Positions 48,801 to 57,735 of a DNA stretch of 64,000 nt are shown here, piece after piece. A program made the position numbers and the translations under genes. The DNA is from Beroe forskalii (taxonomy: Eukaryota; Ctenophora; Nuda; Beroida; Beroidae), in the NCBI GenBank assembly GCA_011033025.1, contig WFMF01000567.1:1-64000 (forward strand). Reading direction: 5' to 3'. The number at the start of each line of letters is the position of its first letter. Within the stretch, counting starts at the first letter, position 1. The notes below the pieces were generated by a model. That model searched no databases. It saw only the letters and a list, made by a program, of their open reading frames with translations, and had not been told where the DNA came from.

Positions 48801-50649
48801 ATACTCAGAATATTTCATTTCTGACAGGGTTAAGATCACTCTGGTATCACCCAGCAACTTTATAAGATGAATAATGGCCGATTCCTATCGTGAGAGGGCC
48901 AAATTCAACGATTTTTCGAATTTGCTAGTAGAAAAAGATGTTTTTTCATGTGTCACAAAGTGGCAAATTTTTGAGAAAATCACTTTTGGAGGCCATTAAA
49001 GCACAATTCCTCAAGGGCATTGATATCATATACCCCTGAAGACATTTTGATAGCATTTAGGTTCTAGAAAAGAAAATTTATCGATTTATGCTTTGATTTT
49101 CTAATGTATGGGATTGAATGACTAAATACTAAATTTTTCTTTGTAATTCTTTCTAAGTTGAAATTTTACTTTACATTCCCTTATCTGTAAGTTATTACAG
49201 AATTTTCTGATTAGAAATGGATATTTCTTGCAGTTTCTTTCATTGAAAATTAATTGGTAAAGTTTTGTGCATTACGTAACGTTACGTAACGCACAAGGCC
49301 ATATTGTCTAAATTTGATCAGTCTAAGCTTTCACACATGTGCCATGACGACCAAAAGTATCCAAAACAGCTGAAAATGAGTTTTTCGGCATAAATGGAAA
49401 TGAATTAAGGCTTTACAAAACTTTTGCATCATTTTGTTACGTAACGCACACATCAATTGTCCCAAAGAGTTTGAACGTCACTTCAAAATAGTTAGAGAAA
49501 GCGATTATTCATATTAAAATATGAATCAAACTAGGATCAAAAGTCCACTATGGAGCAAAATTATTCCCTTGATTACAAATATAAGCATTCTTTATGATAA
49601 TTCAAAAATGCCATTAATTGAGGGCTGAACATTGTCCAAAAGTAGCCTCTACTCAATCGCGCAAATCGTCGAGGTCTTTCAATATTTTTTGATGCGGTTT
49701 TTGCATCATTTAGAGGAAAGTCTTAGCTTTCATTTGAAGTCAAAGCTTTTTGCTGGACTGATGATTTCAAATTTCAAAATTTTTCCTCGTTTTCGTGGAT
49801 TTGCCCATATTCACTCCTCAGATCCAGATCTCTGACATCCTGTTTCCCTCAGATCCAGATATCTGACATCCTGTTTCCCTCAGATCCAGATATCTGACAT
49901 CCTGTTTCCCCTCAGATCCAGATCTCAGACATCCTGTTTCCCTCAGATCCAGATATCTGACATCCTGTTTCCCTCAGATCCAGATATCTGACATTCTGTT
50001 TCCCTCAGATCCAGATATCTGACATCCTGTTTCCCTCAGATCCAGATATCTGACATCCTGTTTCCCTCAGATCCAGATATCTGACATTCTGTTTCCCTCA
50101 GATCCAGATCTCTGACATCCTGTTTCCCTCAGATCCAGATATCTGACATCCTGTTTCCCTCAGATCCAGATATCTGACATCCTGTTTCCCCTCAGATCCA
50201 GATCTCAGACATCCTGTTTCCCTCAGATCCAGATATCTGACATCCTGTTTCCCTCAGATCCAGATATCTGACATCCTGTTTCCCTCAGATCCAGATATCT
50301 GACATCCTGTTTCCCTCAGATCCAGATATCTGACATCCTGTTTCCCCTCAGATCCAGATCTCAGACATCCTGTTTCCTCAGATCCAGATATCTGACATCC
50401 TGTTTCCTCAGATCCAGATATCTGACATCCTGTTTCCTCAGATCCAGATATCTGACATTCTGTTTCTCAGATCCAGATATGACATCCTGTTTCCCTCAGA
50501 TCCAGATATCTGACATTCTGTTTCCCCTCAGATCCAGATCTCTGACATCGTGTTTCTGCGGTGTTGGGTGAGTGTGGAAGTACCCCGGTTCTACGCTCCA
50601 GTCATCAACCTGCTGAGTTCAGATAAAGCGTGGAGGGGATGCGAACTGG
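36885..50649 (+). CDS. BMS1: BMS1 ribosome biogenesis GTPase, 18 exons, 3' end missing
   Basis: A nucleolar SSU-processome GTPase required for early 18S rRNA processing; it recruits Rcl1. Exons: 36885-37028, 37282-37482, 37657-37827, 37959-38177, 38387-38513, 38679-38808, 39034-39148, 39314-39401, 39568-39974, 40093-40368, 40494-40575, 40788-40986, 41479-41640, 41835-41925, 42130-42240, 47564-47731, 47907-48017, 50532-50649. They join in frame for about 973 codons. Seen: a lysine-rich N-terminus with RKRNPKAF, a P-loop GPPKCGKTT (exon 2), VLTHID as G4 (exon 4), the AARP2CN region with SWRGDHPYV (exon 5), a long Asp/Glu-rich stretch (exon 9), and the C-terminal RIBIOP domain (exons 13-18, YRAGQYVRV to [13 protein letters not shown]). 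The exon 9 end is the least certain, but phases agree. Human BMS1 has about 170-200 further residues, presumably lost in the adjacent N gap. Intron 15 hosts FANCL and TSEN2 on the other strand. Confidence 0.93.
40188..40239. repeat. Three 21-bp repeats with palindromic GTCACGTGAC inside BMS1 exon 10
   Basis: GTCACGTGAC occurs at 40188-40197, 40209-40218 and 40230-40239, exactly 21 bp apart. It encodes a heptad [14 protein letters not shown], then RDNVTRE. Two further CACGTG words lie just upstream. The 21-bp period keeps the reading frame. Confidence 0.85.
42241..44618. other. BMS1 intron 15, 5' part
   Basis: AT-rich intronic DNA with no exon on either strand that I recognise. It holds a fold-back MITE at 44209-44341 and a small GC hairpin at about 43261-43279. 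Confidence 0.5.
44209..44341. mobile_element. 133-bp fold-back MITE with TA flanks
   Basis: The left arm CAGTAAATACACACTTGGGT is mirrored by ACCCAAGTGTGTATTTACCG at the right. Arms continue GTGTCAATTACCA / GGTAATTACACAC. TA flanks both ends. The middle holds two direct copies of CACTCGCAAGCTCGTG. Confidence 0.8.
44619..45446 (-). CDS. TSEN2: TSEN2, tRNA-intron endonuclease catalytic subunit (copy 1)
   Basis: A catalytic subunit of the nuclear tRNA splicing endonuclease, which cuts the 5' splice site of intron-containing pre-tRNAs. A single open frame gives 275 residues. The C-terminal endonuclease fold is clear: [20 protein letters not shown], then HAPYVVRV and [11 protein letters not shown]. 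These supply the catalytic triad Y176, H191, K224, and the end [10 protein letters not shown] is typical of Sen2. The N-terminal 60 residues are acidic and serine-rich with a basic SSKKRKF stretch (44-50), possibly an NLS. It is shorter than human TSEN2 (465 residues) because the variable middle is reduced. It is intronless, although animal TSEN2 normally has introns. It lies 364 bp downstream of FANCL on the same strand, inside BMS1 intron 15. A second, slightly different copy starts at 63666 on +. TSEN34 was considered, but the motif context fits Sen2 better. Confidence 0.88.
   Translation of the reverse strand: MSQEEEAAMSASEETPSDTEPTSPDTGIREVPLSEITSVGGRRSSKKRKFSAPPPTNLARNIPCVLTPSAPGEVIISNPHDAAAVYMSGCFGKWSESKGPPAGFLGEAEYLILTPCEAFYLATSNAIVIANQQKEAVTLEELWSIWTTYNASFPFKYHVYKHFRSKGYVVRSGLTYGGDFVLYTGDPNTCHAPYVVRVMCDEAGQNADWNDINSVRRVSESVAKELVLAYVTFSGASDSVKWTDKPCVRTVLLKRWIPSRDREIVQLNKKDESIT
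45447..45810. other. FANCL-TSEN2 intergenic spacer (copy 1)
   Basis: Non-coding 364 bp between the two minus-strand genes. Near FANCL it is similar to the right-hand copy (TTCTGCATCATGAT, then ATGATTCAATTTTA). The TSEN2-proximal half differs, because the right copy has other, longer sequence there. No clear polyadenylation signal was found. Confidence 0.5.
45811..46881 (-). CDS. FANCL: FANCL, Fanconi anaemia E3 ubiquitin ligase (copy 1)
   Basis: The RING E3 subunit of the Fanconi anaemia core complex, which with UBE2T monoubiquitinates FANCD2/FANCI in interstrand-crosslink repair. A single exon gives 356 residues (human 375). The ATG at 46881 is chosen because the identical start is kept in the other copy; a GTG precedes it. 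The N-terminal ELF-like region is followed by the double-RWD URD part, with [20 protein letters not shown] matching the WDVMDEIDEKTWVLEPE-type core. A C-terminal PHD/RING-like zinc finger starts at residue 291: CGVC, C-x4-C, YHVAC, then ECPYC. Motif [14 protein letters not shown] is almost invariant in the family. It is intronless, unlike the multi-exon vertebrate gene. It sits inside BMS1 intron 15 on the opposite strand. It differs from copy 2 at 12 of 356 residues, none of them zinc ligands. Confidence 0.95.
   Translation of the reverse strand: MNIQMTALLSQPQLVPVKEQCLTGFISLSDQTDYYLSVDYSSNVPSVELDDQLQTKLNQHPGKLKSILEKSTSAAEFVNSLIDFLEEVLAQPTDKQHLLILIRQIANLPSESIKSVDNDIKQITLKEVDESGRAHFLSIQIDSKTPTLVCDLPESLNLPQSELWSCQEVLKQFKTIISQYQSLWDALDDIDDNSWVIEPEPYSRSALHRRFVIKEDVSMIVTLDATQPTSLPRCRFLGSAKAIQPLQNVLDEKGEELWDPAQSVLENISDILQVELPTKPSDENEKIKIECGVCYCYEMMDQIPEISCNNDSCRQLYHVACLVEWFKGLPHVRQSFGTVFGECPYCSKPMHVQAVL
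48018..50531. other. BMS1 intron 17
   Basis: A 2.5-kb intron with two striking features listed separately: a cluster of GTTACGTAAYGCACA words (48208-49450) and a 24-copy acceptor minisatellite (49822-50554). A 67-codon open frame at 49632-49835 is not recognisable. Confidence 0.8.
48208..49450. repeat. Seven dispersed copies of GTTACGTAAYGCACA
   Basis: Forward copies lie at 48208-48222, 48385-48399, 48576-48590, 48599-48613, 49281-49295 and 49436-49450. One inverted copy lies at 49266-49280. The last two of the middle group form a head-to-head palindrome. The intervening sequence is not obviously repeated, so this is a motif cluster rather than a tandem array. Confidence 0.88.
49822..50554 (+). 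repeat. 24-copy, 31-bp minisatellite built from the BMS1 exon 18 acceptor
   Basis: The unit is ATCCAGATATCTGACATC + CTGTTTCCCTCAG. Twenty-four copies occupy about 0.73 kb. The last copy is the start of exon 18 itself (ATCCAGATCTCTGACATC, reading IQISDI). Variants with CCCCTCAG plus ATCCAGATCTCAGAC at copies 4, 13 and 18, and ATCCAGATCTCTG at copies 1 and 10, suggest a higher-order repeat of about nine units. It is not a CRISPR array, as there are no unique spacers. Confidence 0.95.
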
Positions 50650-50720
50650 GTGGGGGGGAGAACTCGGAGTTTGGGAACGCGGCGAAAAATTTAAAAAAAC
50701 CCGTTTTTAAACAGGAAAAA

Positions 50721-50820
50721 NNNNNNNNNNNNNNNNNNNNNNNNNNNNNNNNNNNNNNNNNNNNNNNNNNNNNNNNNNNNNNNNNNNNNNNNNNNNNNNN
50801 NNNNNNNNNNNNNNNNNNNN
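50721..50820. other. Assembly gap (100 N)
   Basis: Exactly 100 N, the usual placeholder for a gap of unknown size. The bases just before it are homopolymer-rich (50640-50720). The missing C-terminal exons of BMS1 should lie here. Confidence 0.98.
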
Positions 50821-51513
50821 TCATTAAATGTAAGAGCGACCAAAAATAACATTTCTACCAACAATTTTAAACGATATTTCTGCCAATAATTTTTACGAAT
50901 GTTTATAAATTTTTGGCTATAAAACTGTATTTGTTGCTCGGCAAAACCTCAATTTCAATTTCAATTATAAATTTTTACAGCACACAGAAAACAATATACT
51001 CTCCTAGCTTCATATGTGAAACATCTGTGGTGTGCTGAGGGCAAGCACCAAGTCAAATTAAAAAGGGCTTCCCGCTAAGGACTAACAATAGGTATATCAA
51101 ATCATATAGTCCTGAGAGTCAATTGGCATTAATAAAAATTTTTCATTTACTGTAGGAATAATTTTAAAAACTAAAACAAGGGTTTGTTTACTTTTGTTAA
51201 AAAACAAAATGCCATCTGAAAATAAATTATACCCTCAAAAACTGGTACATACTGATTTTAAAACATTAAAAGAAGTCAGATAAAAATAATAAATTAGCAA
51301 TAACATAATTTATCTAAATAAGTAAATAGGAAAATAATAAGGTTGCATTTTTGTGACTTGCCGAGGTCAGGCCGCATTTTTACTTGATAAACTTGCCCGA
51401 CGTCATGAATTCAAAAAACATAAATGAGTCTGTGTTTTATGTACAAATTGCGTAATCAAATTTAAAAAAAACACACACATCGGCCAAAAAAACACAGCAA
51501 CAGTCAGGGTGGT

Positions 51514-51749
51514 TCATTTTATACATACATAAATTGTCAAATAGACTATCAATAATGTTGACTTTTGGCACGTAATGCCTTTTTGTACTTTAAGTTGAGT
51601 TTCGTAGATTCCTCTATCAGGCCATCGCAGCTGCGCACCACCGACAGCAAAGGAGCTGTCTTGTAGCCATTCCATTCTAGAATTGAGTTCCCGTTTCTTG
51701 GTACTGTATCCGGGAACTGGGGGTTCATCAGGGAAGGAAATGACGAACG
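51514..51749 (-). CDS. Unidentified exon-like ORF
   Basis: On the minus strand an acceptor-like TTTTGCTACAG (ending at 51750) is followed by 77 open codons, then TGA. The translation has a protein-like composition (for example GYSTKKRELNSRMEWLQDSS and GGAQLRWPDRGIYETQLK) and looks like a coding exon of a small or ciliary-type protein, but I do not recognise it. A second open frame starts with ATG at 51767 in another phase, so the correct frame is unproven. No partner exons were found on this strand nearby. A donor-like AAA|GTAC lies inside it, so it could also be an internal exon ending earlier. Confidence 0.3.
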
Positions 51750-52097
51750 CTGTAGCAAAACTTTCATGAATGGAATGACTAAGAAGGGAATCTATAATTC
51801 GAGTAATTCATGAAAATAATCAATGAAAAGAATTTTTTGTTGTAAAGTGGCACAGAGTTGAATACTTTACTGACACCAAGTATCAAACTTAAGTCGGTGT
51901 GTAGCAGTCATTACAAATACAGTTTATGGTGCAAGATCTAAGAACCCTGATGTTCTCAACTGTAATTTGTCCTTCCTTGAAATTGTATGAAATTATTTCA
52001 AAATTATTGGAGCTTAACAATAAACAAAGTATATTGACCCATCACCCCTTCAATAATGCCATTTAAAACAACTCACGTACCATTTATTTGTCAACAG

Positions 52098-52152
52098 AGA
52101 ATTGACTGAACAGAAGCGAGGACGAATAAGAAAACAAAAGAAGCTGACGTAG
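52098..52152 (+). CDS. Possible last exon of BMS1
   Basis: After an acceptor-like TCAACAG the frame reads ELTEQKRGRIRKQKKLT and stops. The strongly basic, glutamine/lysine-rich ending resembles the extreme C-terminus of BMS1 proteins, and it lies on the correct strand 1.3 kb beyond the gap. It is too short to be sure, and the exons that would connect it are not visible. It could equally be a chance open stretch. Confidence 0.25.
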
Positions 52153-54345
52153 GATTCCATCAAGGTAACATTGTCAATTGAGTCGTACTATTCTTCAAGT
52201 CACGTTATAATGGCCTATTAATATTATCTGAACACATCATTTTTATCAATACCTCATAATCTCATCAAAAAATACCTGGTAAATCATAGTGACACATCAA
52301 CTTGACTATAATTGCAATAGCTGTGCCACCAAAACATTGGAATCAATAAACGCTTAGACAGAGCACCAACACTACATAAAAAATGATAAAATAATTTCAA
52401 ACATTTAAAGTTTTCATCGCAAAATGCTATAGCCTCAATAAGTTCCAATAATACAATGGATCATTATTGATGATCATTATCTTATCATTGTACTATTATT
52501 ATATTATTAAAATACTCTGCTTTTTTTAATTTTCGGGAATTCCCGAACAAATGAACGAAAATTTTTTAAAAAGGGTTACTTTTTAAAATTTTTGTTTTTT
52601 TTTGTCTAAAAAACTTTTTGTAAAAAAATTTTGGTTTTTGAAAAAGAACTTTTTATTTTCAATCTAATCGACATGTTAATCATTTTTATAACACCCAAAC
52701 CCCAAAAAATTTTATAACGCAAAATTTTAATGGATTAAAAATGCCAAACTAAAAGTACATAACCACTCACGTTATAATATATTTGGTAATTTCAACCCAA
52801 TGCTCTCTTTTTCCCCTTTTTGAAACCCAAAGTCGTCATAACCCATGGATCCTGTAATGATTTTTAAAAAGTTGAAATATGCCTTAGAATTAGAAATAAA
52901 ATCAATTTTTCAAAATCGTTAACTTATATCTGTAAATGTACAAAATAGATAAGTAGTAAATAAAAAATAACGGGGAAACTAAAAAAATATTTAACAACCC
53001 TTATTTTAATTTTTAAATTATAACTCCAGAAGGGAAAGTGGAACAAATGAAATCGACAATCAATTGGCATCAGGAAACGAGACGATATATATGCAACGAA
53101 TGGTAGTAAAAGTGTCAGATAAGACAGTCATCGCCAATCGGCAATTTGTAATGCCATTGTCATCGTAGCGACAATAAACATTGATTGACATTCATTGGCG
53201 ACACTCACTGTCTACAATATCTCCTAGTGCCCTTGAAGATCGCCAAACACCCATAGTAGGTAATGGTGATTGACTATCACAAATTTCGACGATGATCAAC
53301 TACATTCATTGTACATTCTCTATTTCTCTATTAAACGTTGTTTCTCTGTCGCCACTGTCCGCATTGAATACGTGAATTTCCATAATCAGCGATGGATTTG
53401 CTGCATATCACAGTCGACTATGAACCCTAATCCAAACTCTAACCCTCACCATTTTACCAAAACTTGTGCTATGGCTCAAAGAGGTTGAAATATAAACGTT
53501 ATAACTCATGAACGATAGTGTTATCATCTGAAGCTTTCGAAAATCATGTGATTATCATCCACAGCTACATTGGCTGGCTACAAGTGAGGTTTGGTTAGGG
53601 GTATGGATTATTCATTGAAGTTCATTGGCGACTGTGGCGACACATTTGGGCAGATATTAAAAAGAGCAGAAATATTAGTAGTATTATAGAAGAGGTAATA
53701 TTATGGAGATAAGTAAAATCTGAATCAGATGGTCCCAAGGGGCACTATGAAGGAAATCGCCACAGTGACCTACAAGAGTACAAGGAATGCCCCATACCTA
53801 CTTCTGTGCTCCACTATGACTGGACGAATCTATGACCAAAACCTGACACATTTTGCAACTAAAAATTCAAGTTAAGTCAGGTATAGAAACACAATGAAAT
53901 TTCAGCAAAACAAACTTACACGTGACCAAATTAGTACAGAAACCAGAATCGTACTACTGTATCGAGGCATTATTACTGCATTTAGGCAAGAGCCTGCCAA
54001 GTCTAATATTTTTAAATCCCCAAATCTTAACATAAATTTGTGCTGATCGTTCCATTGAAATATATGGCTCAATAGCGACATGATGCAAATTTGTATAAAT
54101 TCTATTTAAAAAGTTGCCACATGAATAGGAAATCCATGCATCTTTTCGAGTCCTCCGGTTATTGAATGATCTGCACACATATAGATGCATTTGGCTCTTT
54201 TAGACCCCTTATTAGAATGTTAAATTCTTTTGTTGTCTTAAGGGCGCCTCCGTTCCCCTTAATGGAATGAAATCAATGGAATGGTCATAGTCTGGAGTTA
54301 AAAGTGGACAACAGTTTGTATAAAAATAGACACATCAGTAAAAAG

Positions 54346-54942
54346 GTCACAAGAGTTTTTTGAATTTTTGTCCAATGGATGGTTGGATCCATCATGTCCA
54401 ATGGACGTCCATTGGACATCCATTGAACATTATTTCCAATGGATCCGATAAGTCCATTGGGTCCATTTTGATGATTAATGGACATGTTCAATGGATCAAT
54501 CTGAGTGGATCGAATGGACACAATCACCAAACATGATTTGGTAGATGGGCATCAGTCTGGTTTTGTTCAATGGATCCATTGTGTCCATTGAACACCATGG
54601 ACGTGTCCATTGATCCATTGCACATTGTGCCCATTGGATCCAATGTAATGTATCCAATGGACATGTCCAATAGTGTTCAATGGACAATGAATCCATTGGA
54701 CGCAATGGATCCATTGAACAAAAATACCAGACTGATGCCCATGTACCAAAACCATGTTTGGTGATTGTGTCCATTCGATCATTGAACATGTCCATTGAAC
54801 ATCAAAAATGGATCCCTAAGTCCATAGGATCCTTTGAAAACCATTGATAAATTTTACTGATGGACATCATGTCCAATGGACATCCTTTGGGACATGATGG
54901 ATCCAATGGATCCATTGTACAAAATTCCGCAACTCTTGTGAC
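54346..54942. mobile_element. 0.6-kb fold-back element made of CCATTGGACATG words
   Basis: The ends GTCACAAGAGTT and AACTCTTGTGAC are exact inverses. The arms continue as long inverted repeats, for example GGATCGAATGGACACAATCA at 54506 against TGATTGTGTCCATTCGATCA near 54760. The interior is dominated by palindromic words such as CCAATGGATCCATTG. It has inserted into a copy of the local satellite: AAATAGACACATCA on the left resumes as ATATCAATTGAAACCAAAAA on the right. Open frames rich in MDP/MDT residues are repeat artefacts. Confidence 0.8.
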
Positions 54943-55803
54943 ATATCAATTGAAACCAAAAACTATTGGTCTGAGTCAGAAGTTGATCTTTATTTTCCTC
55001 AAAATTCAAATAGACACATCAAGAGGCACCTGAAACTAAGTAAAATTTATTGTCAAAGAAAAGCTCACAATGAAAGGAATTAAATATTACATTAATTAAG
55101 GTTCATATTACTATATTAGCTGGGAAAAGTGGACCATCTTGCTCAAATAGGCATGCCAAGTGGCACCAAGAACAAATTACTTATTAAGATGAATATGAAT
55201 AAATATATTATTGTTATTTCCTTTGTGGGTGGCCTTTTTAACAGTCTTCATGATTGGCTAAGTGCTTTCCCTCAGCACAACCGAGAAGTTTCCTTAGTTA
55301 TAAATTATGAAAAATATATCATGTTATTGTGCTGTAGAAATTTTATTCATTCATTCATTCAATTACTAAGTAAACTTTTCAGTAAAAATTTATAGTAGAC
55401 TAGATTGATTCAATTCAATTCATGAAAATGACATAAAAGGGATCATGTTGGTGTTCAAGTACGGAGTTGGAGAAAAGTCTTGCAGATTGATGTCTTGAAG
55501 AATGATTGCTTTTTAATTCAAAAAATGACATAAAATGTCATGAAATGACATGAAATAAATCTTTAAATTGGGTCAAAAATTGTGCAATGCATAGGCACTG
55601 AATACATTTTAAAAATTGTGGAGTATAAAGTGGGCAATATTTTGCCTCAAATAGACAACAAAAAACTTGATGAAATTTCTAGCAAAGCTTACACTTACAA
55701 TTGACTTGATAGGATAATTACAATTGACTTGATAGGAAAATACAGAAGACACAAGCTAATATTGTGAGATTGTGCAGAATAAAGAGCCTTATTTTGACTG
55801 TGT

Positions 55804-55991
55804 AAAGTTTTACCACAGGAACATGACCAAGATTAGCCTCCATTAGCCTCCATAGTGGAGGCTATTTGGCTATTTTTCAAAAATATTATTGCAAAAGCCT
55901 CCATGGAGACTAATTCTTGACATTAGCCTCCACACAGCCTCCATGGAGGCTAATGGAGGCTTATTTTTGGTCATTCCTGTGGTAAAACTTT
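55804..55991. mobile_element. 188-bp fold-back MITE
   Basis: The left end AAAGTTTTACCACAGGA is exactly inverted at the right as TCCTGTGGTAAAACTTT. The inner part consists of repeated TTAGCCTCCA and TGGAGGCTAA words. It lies inside the satellite-like region. Confidence 0.85.
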
Positions 55992-56475
55992 GCCTTTGAA
56001 TCAGACAGAAAAATCAAGTGACATCAAAAATTAAATAAAATTGCCAGTGAAAGTTCACAATAATGCAGTTTGAAAACAGCAAAAATAGCTGTTCATATTG
56101 GGGGATATAAATTCGGCCATTTTTTTGTCTCAACAGTGAAAAAATACTAGATGAAATTTGCATTAAAATTTGTCTGTGAAAATAAAAGGATCAAACTAAC
56201 ATAAAATACATGTTCATATTAGGCATGAAGATTGGGCAAGATTTTGCCTCAAATAGGCCATGTGCCAAGTGGCACCAAGAACAAAAAAAAAGTTTCCAGT
56301 CAAAATTTTCAATAAACTAGATTGAAATTGTTCATATTGGTCAAAAAATTGGGAAATGCTATAATATTGCCTCAAATAGACATATCAAATGGCACCAAAA
56401 ACTAGGTAAACTAGGTGAAGGATAAAATCACATACCTAAAGCTAGTCTTCTACTCTTCTTAGTAGAACAAATACA

Positions 56476-56560
56476 GACCATGGATGGAGCTGTTGGAGTT
56501 TTCTGGCTTGACTTCTTCTTTCTGAAAGTCAAGCCACATAACTCAACTCCATCCATAGTC
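56476..56560. other. 85-bp imperfect hairpin
   Basis: GACCATGGATGGAGCTGTTG at the left pairs with CAACTCCATCCATAGTC at the right. The inner arms TGGCTTGACTTC and GAAAGTCAAGCCA pair as well. The length and arm mismatches are compatible with a pre-miRNA-like foldback or a small MITE. Confidence 0.5.
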
Positions 56561-57589
56561 TTTTGATGGAATCCATGAAGAGTGCCTTCATCAAACATCT
56601 AGGCAGATCCAAATAAAGCATAATGAGACACCAAAAATGATATGGTGTAATGAAGGCTATAAACACTGAGCCACCTGAACTTCAAAAACTTTAAAAAAGT
56701 GAAAACATGGTGGAAATAATAACATGTTCATATTGGGCATAAAAATTAGCAAATGATTTGCCACAAATAGGCATGTCAAATGGCACCAAAACTATGTCAA
56801 GTGTTCACTGAAAACTTGCATTAAAATAGATAACAAACAAAATAGATATATACCTATGTTGATATAGTGACGGATAAAGTAGGAAATAGTTTGCCTCTAA
56901 TAGCTAAAAAAGTAGGTGAAATTTTCTGTATAAATTTGCTTACCAATTGAAAATGACAGAAGATAAATTTTGTGGAGAATGAAGAGGGCAATATTTCCCT
57001 CAGATAGACATATCAAGTGGCACCAAAAAAAGCAAAACTAGATTTGAAGGCTTACTACAATATGAATATAAGGCATCAAGAGGCATTTATAGCTTCAAAG
57101 GAATAATCACATTCATGGACTCATTGAAAGTATTTTGCCTTAAATGAGCTTAAACTTATTTCGTATAGAAGGATTATTGAAAAAATATTTACATTTAAAG
57201 AACTACCAATAAAGCTGGCATCCAAAGAATAAAACTTGGAAAGGAAAACCTGTAAATGATAACATATTATATGGAGATCTTACAGGACCAGAACAAACCG
57301 AACAACTGTTCTTTTAATGGCAAAATAGCGTGATAAACAAGCATAAAATTCAAACAAGCATAAATGTTTCACTTTTATAATTTTAAAGTATAGAAACACA
57401 AAACAATGGTTATTCGTCACCACAGAACCTTGGTAAGGCATTAAAAGACTTGGTAAAGACTTAACAGAAACTAGAAAGCAAGAAGGAACAGTGTATGAAG
57501 TGCTTTGCTGGTACTTCATATGAAACCGGCTATCCAGTTCTGACAAAAATTGGTCAATTTCTGGATGAATGCTGAGAAAATGCTATGAA

Positions 57590-57735
57590 CGTAGCGCGCG
57601 GCGCCATTTTCCTGGATGGTCGTTTTGACGGTTCAAATCGATCAGTCAAAACGACCAACTGTTGGTGAGAAATAGGGCCCTGGTTTAGCGCTTGCCGCGC
57701 CGCGCACTCCGTGCGCGTAACCAGGGTCCTGGTTA
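57590..57735. other. CpG-rich patch with two stem-loops
   Basis: A short GC- and CpG-rich stretch in AT-rich surroundings. GGTCGTTTTGAC (57618-57629) pairs perfectly with GTCAAAACGACC (57645-57656). CCCTGGTT and AACCAGGG enclose GCCGCGCCGCGCACTCCGTG. It lies about 0.65 kb before the UTP6 start. It may be a promoter-proximal region or a degraded fold-back element. Confidence 0.4.

Larger units (their letters stand above)
50821..54345. other. Sequence after the gap, mostly non-coding
   Basis: Apart from the two candidate exons listed, I see no gene. 52500-52760 is unusually homopolymer-rich and may be poor-quality assembly. At 53110-53640 the words ATTGGCGACACTC and ATTGGCGACTGTGGCGACA recur without a clear element boundary. 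Confidence 0.4.
54943..57170. repeat. Degenerate satellite-like family (CTCAAATAGACATATCAAGTGGCACC)
   Basis: About ten diverged copies of a core GGGCAATATTTTGCCTCAAA, then TAGACATATCAAGTGGCACC and AAAAACTAGGTGAAATTT, occur near 55005, 55133, 55640, 56115, 56230, 56350, 56750, 56890, 56990 and 57125. Spacing is irregular (about 110-480 bp). The copies are interrupted by a fold-back element and a hairpin. All are in the same orientation. No gene is seen in this interval. Confidence 0.7.

Noticed and set aside
49822..50554. CRISPR-like regular repeat array
   Set aside because: Units are contiguous with no unique spacers, and the last unit is the first part of a BMS1 exon in an animal genome. 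It is a minisatellite.
54496..54795. 99-codon minus-strand frame rich in MDP
   Set aside because: Arises from the CCATTGGATC palindromic words of a fold-back element.
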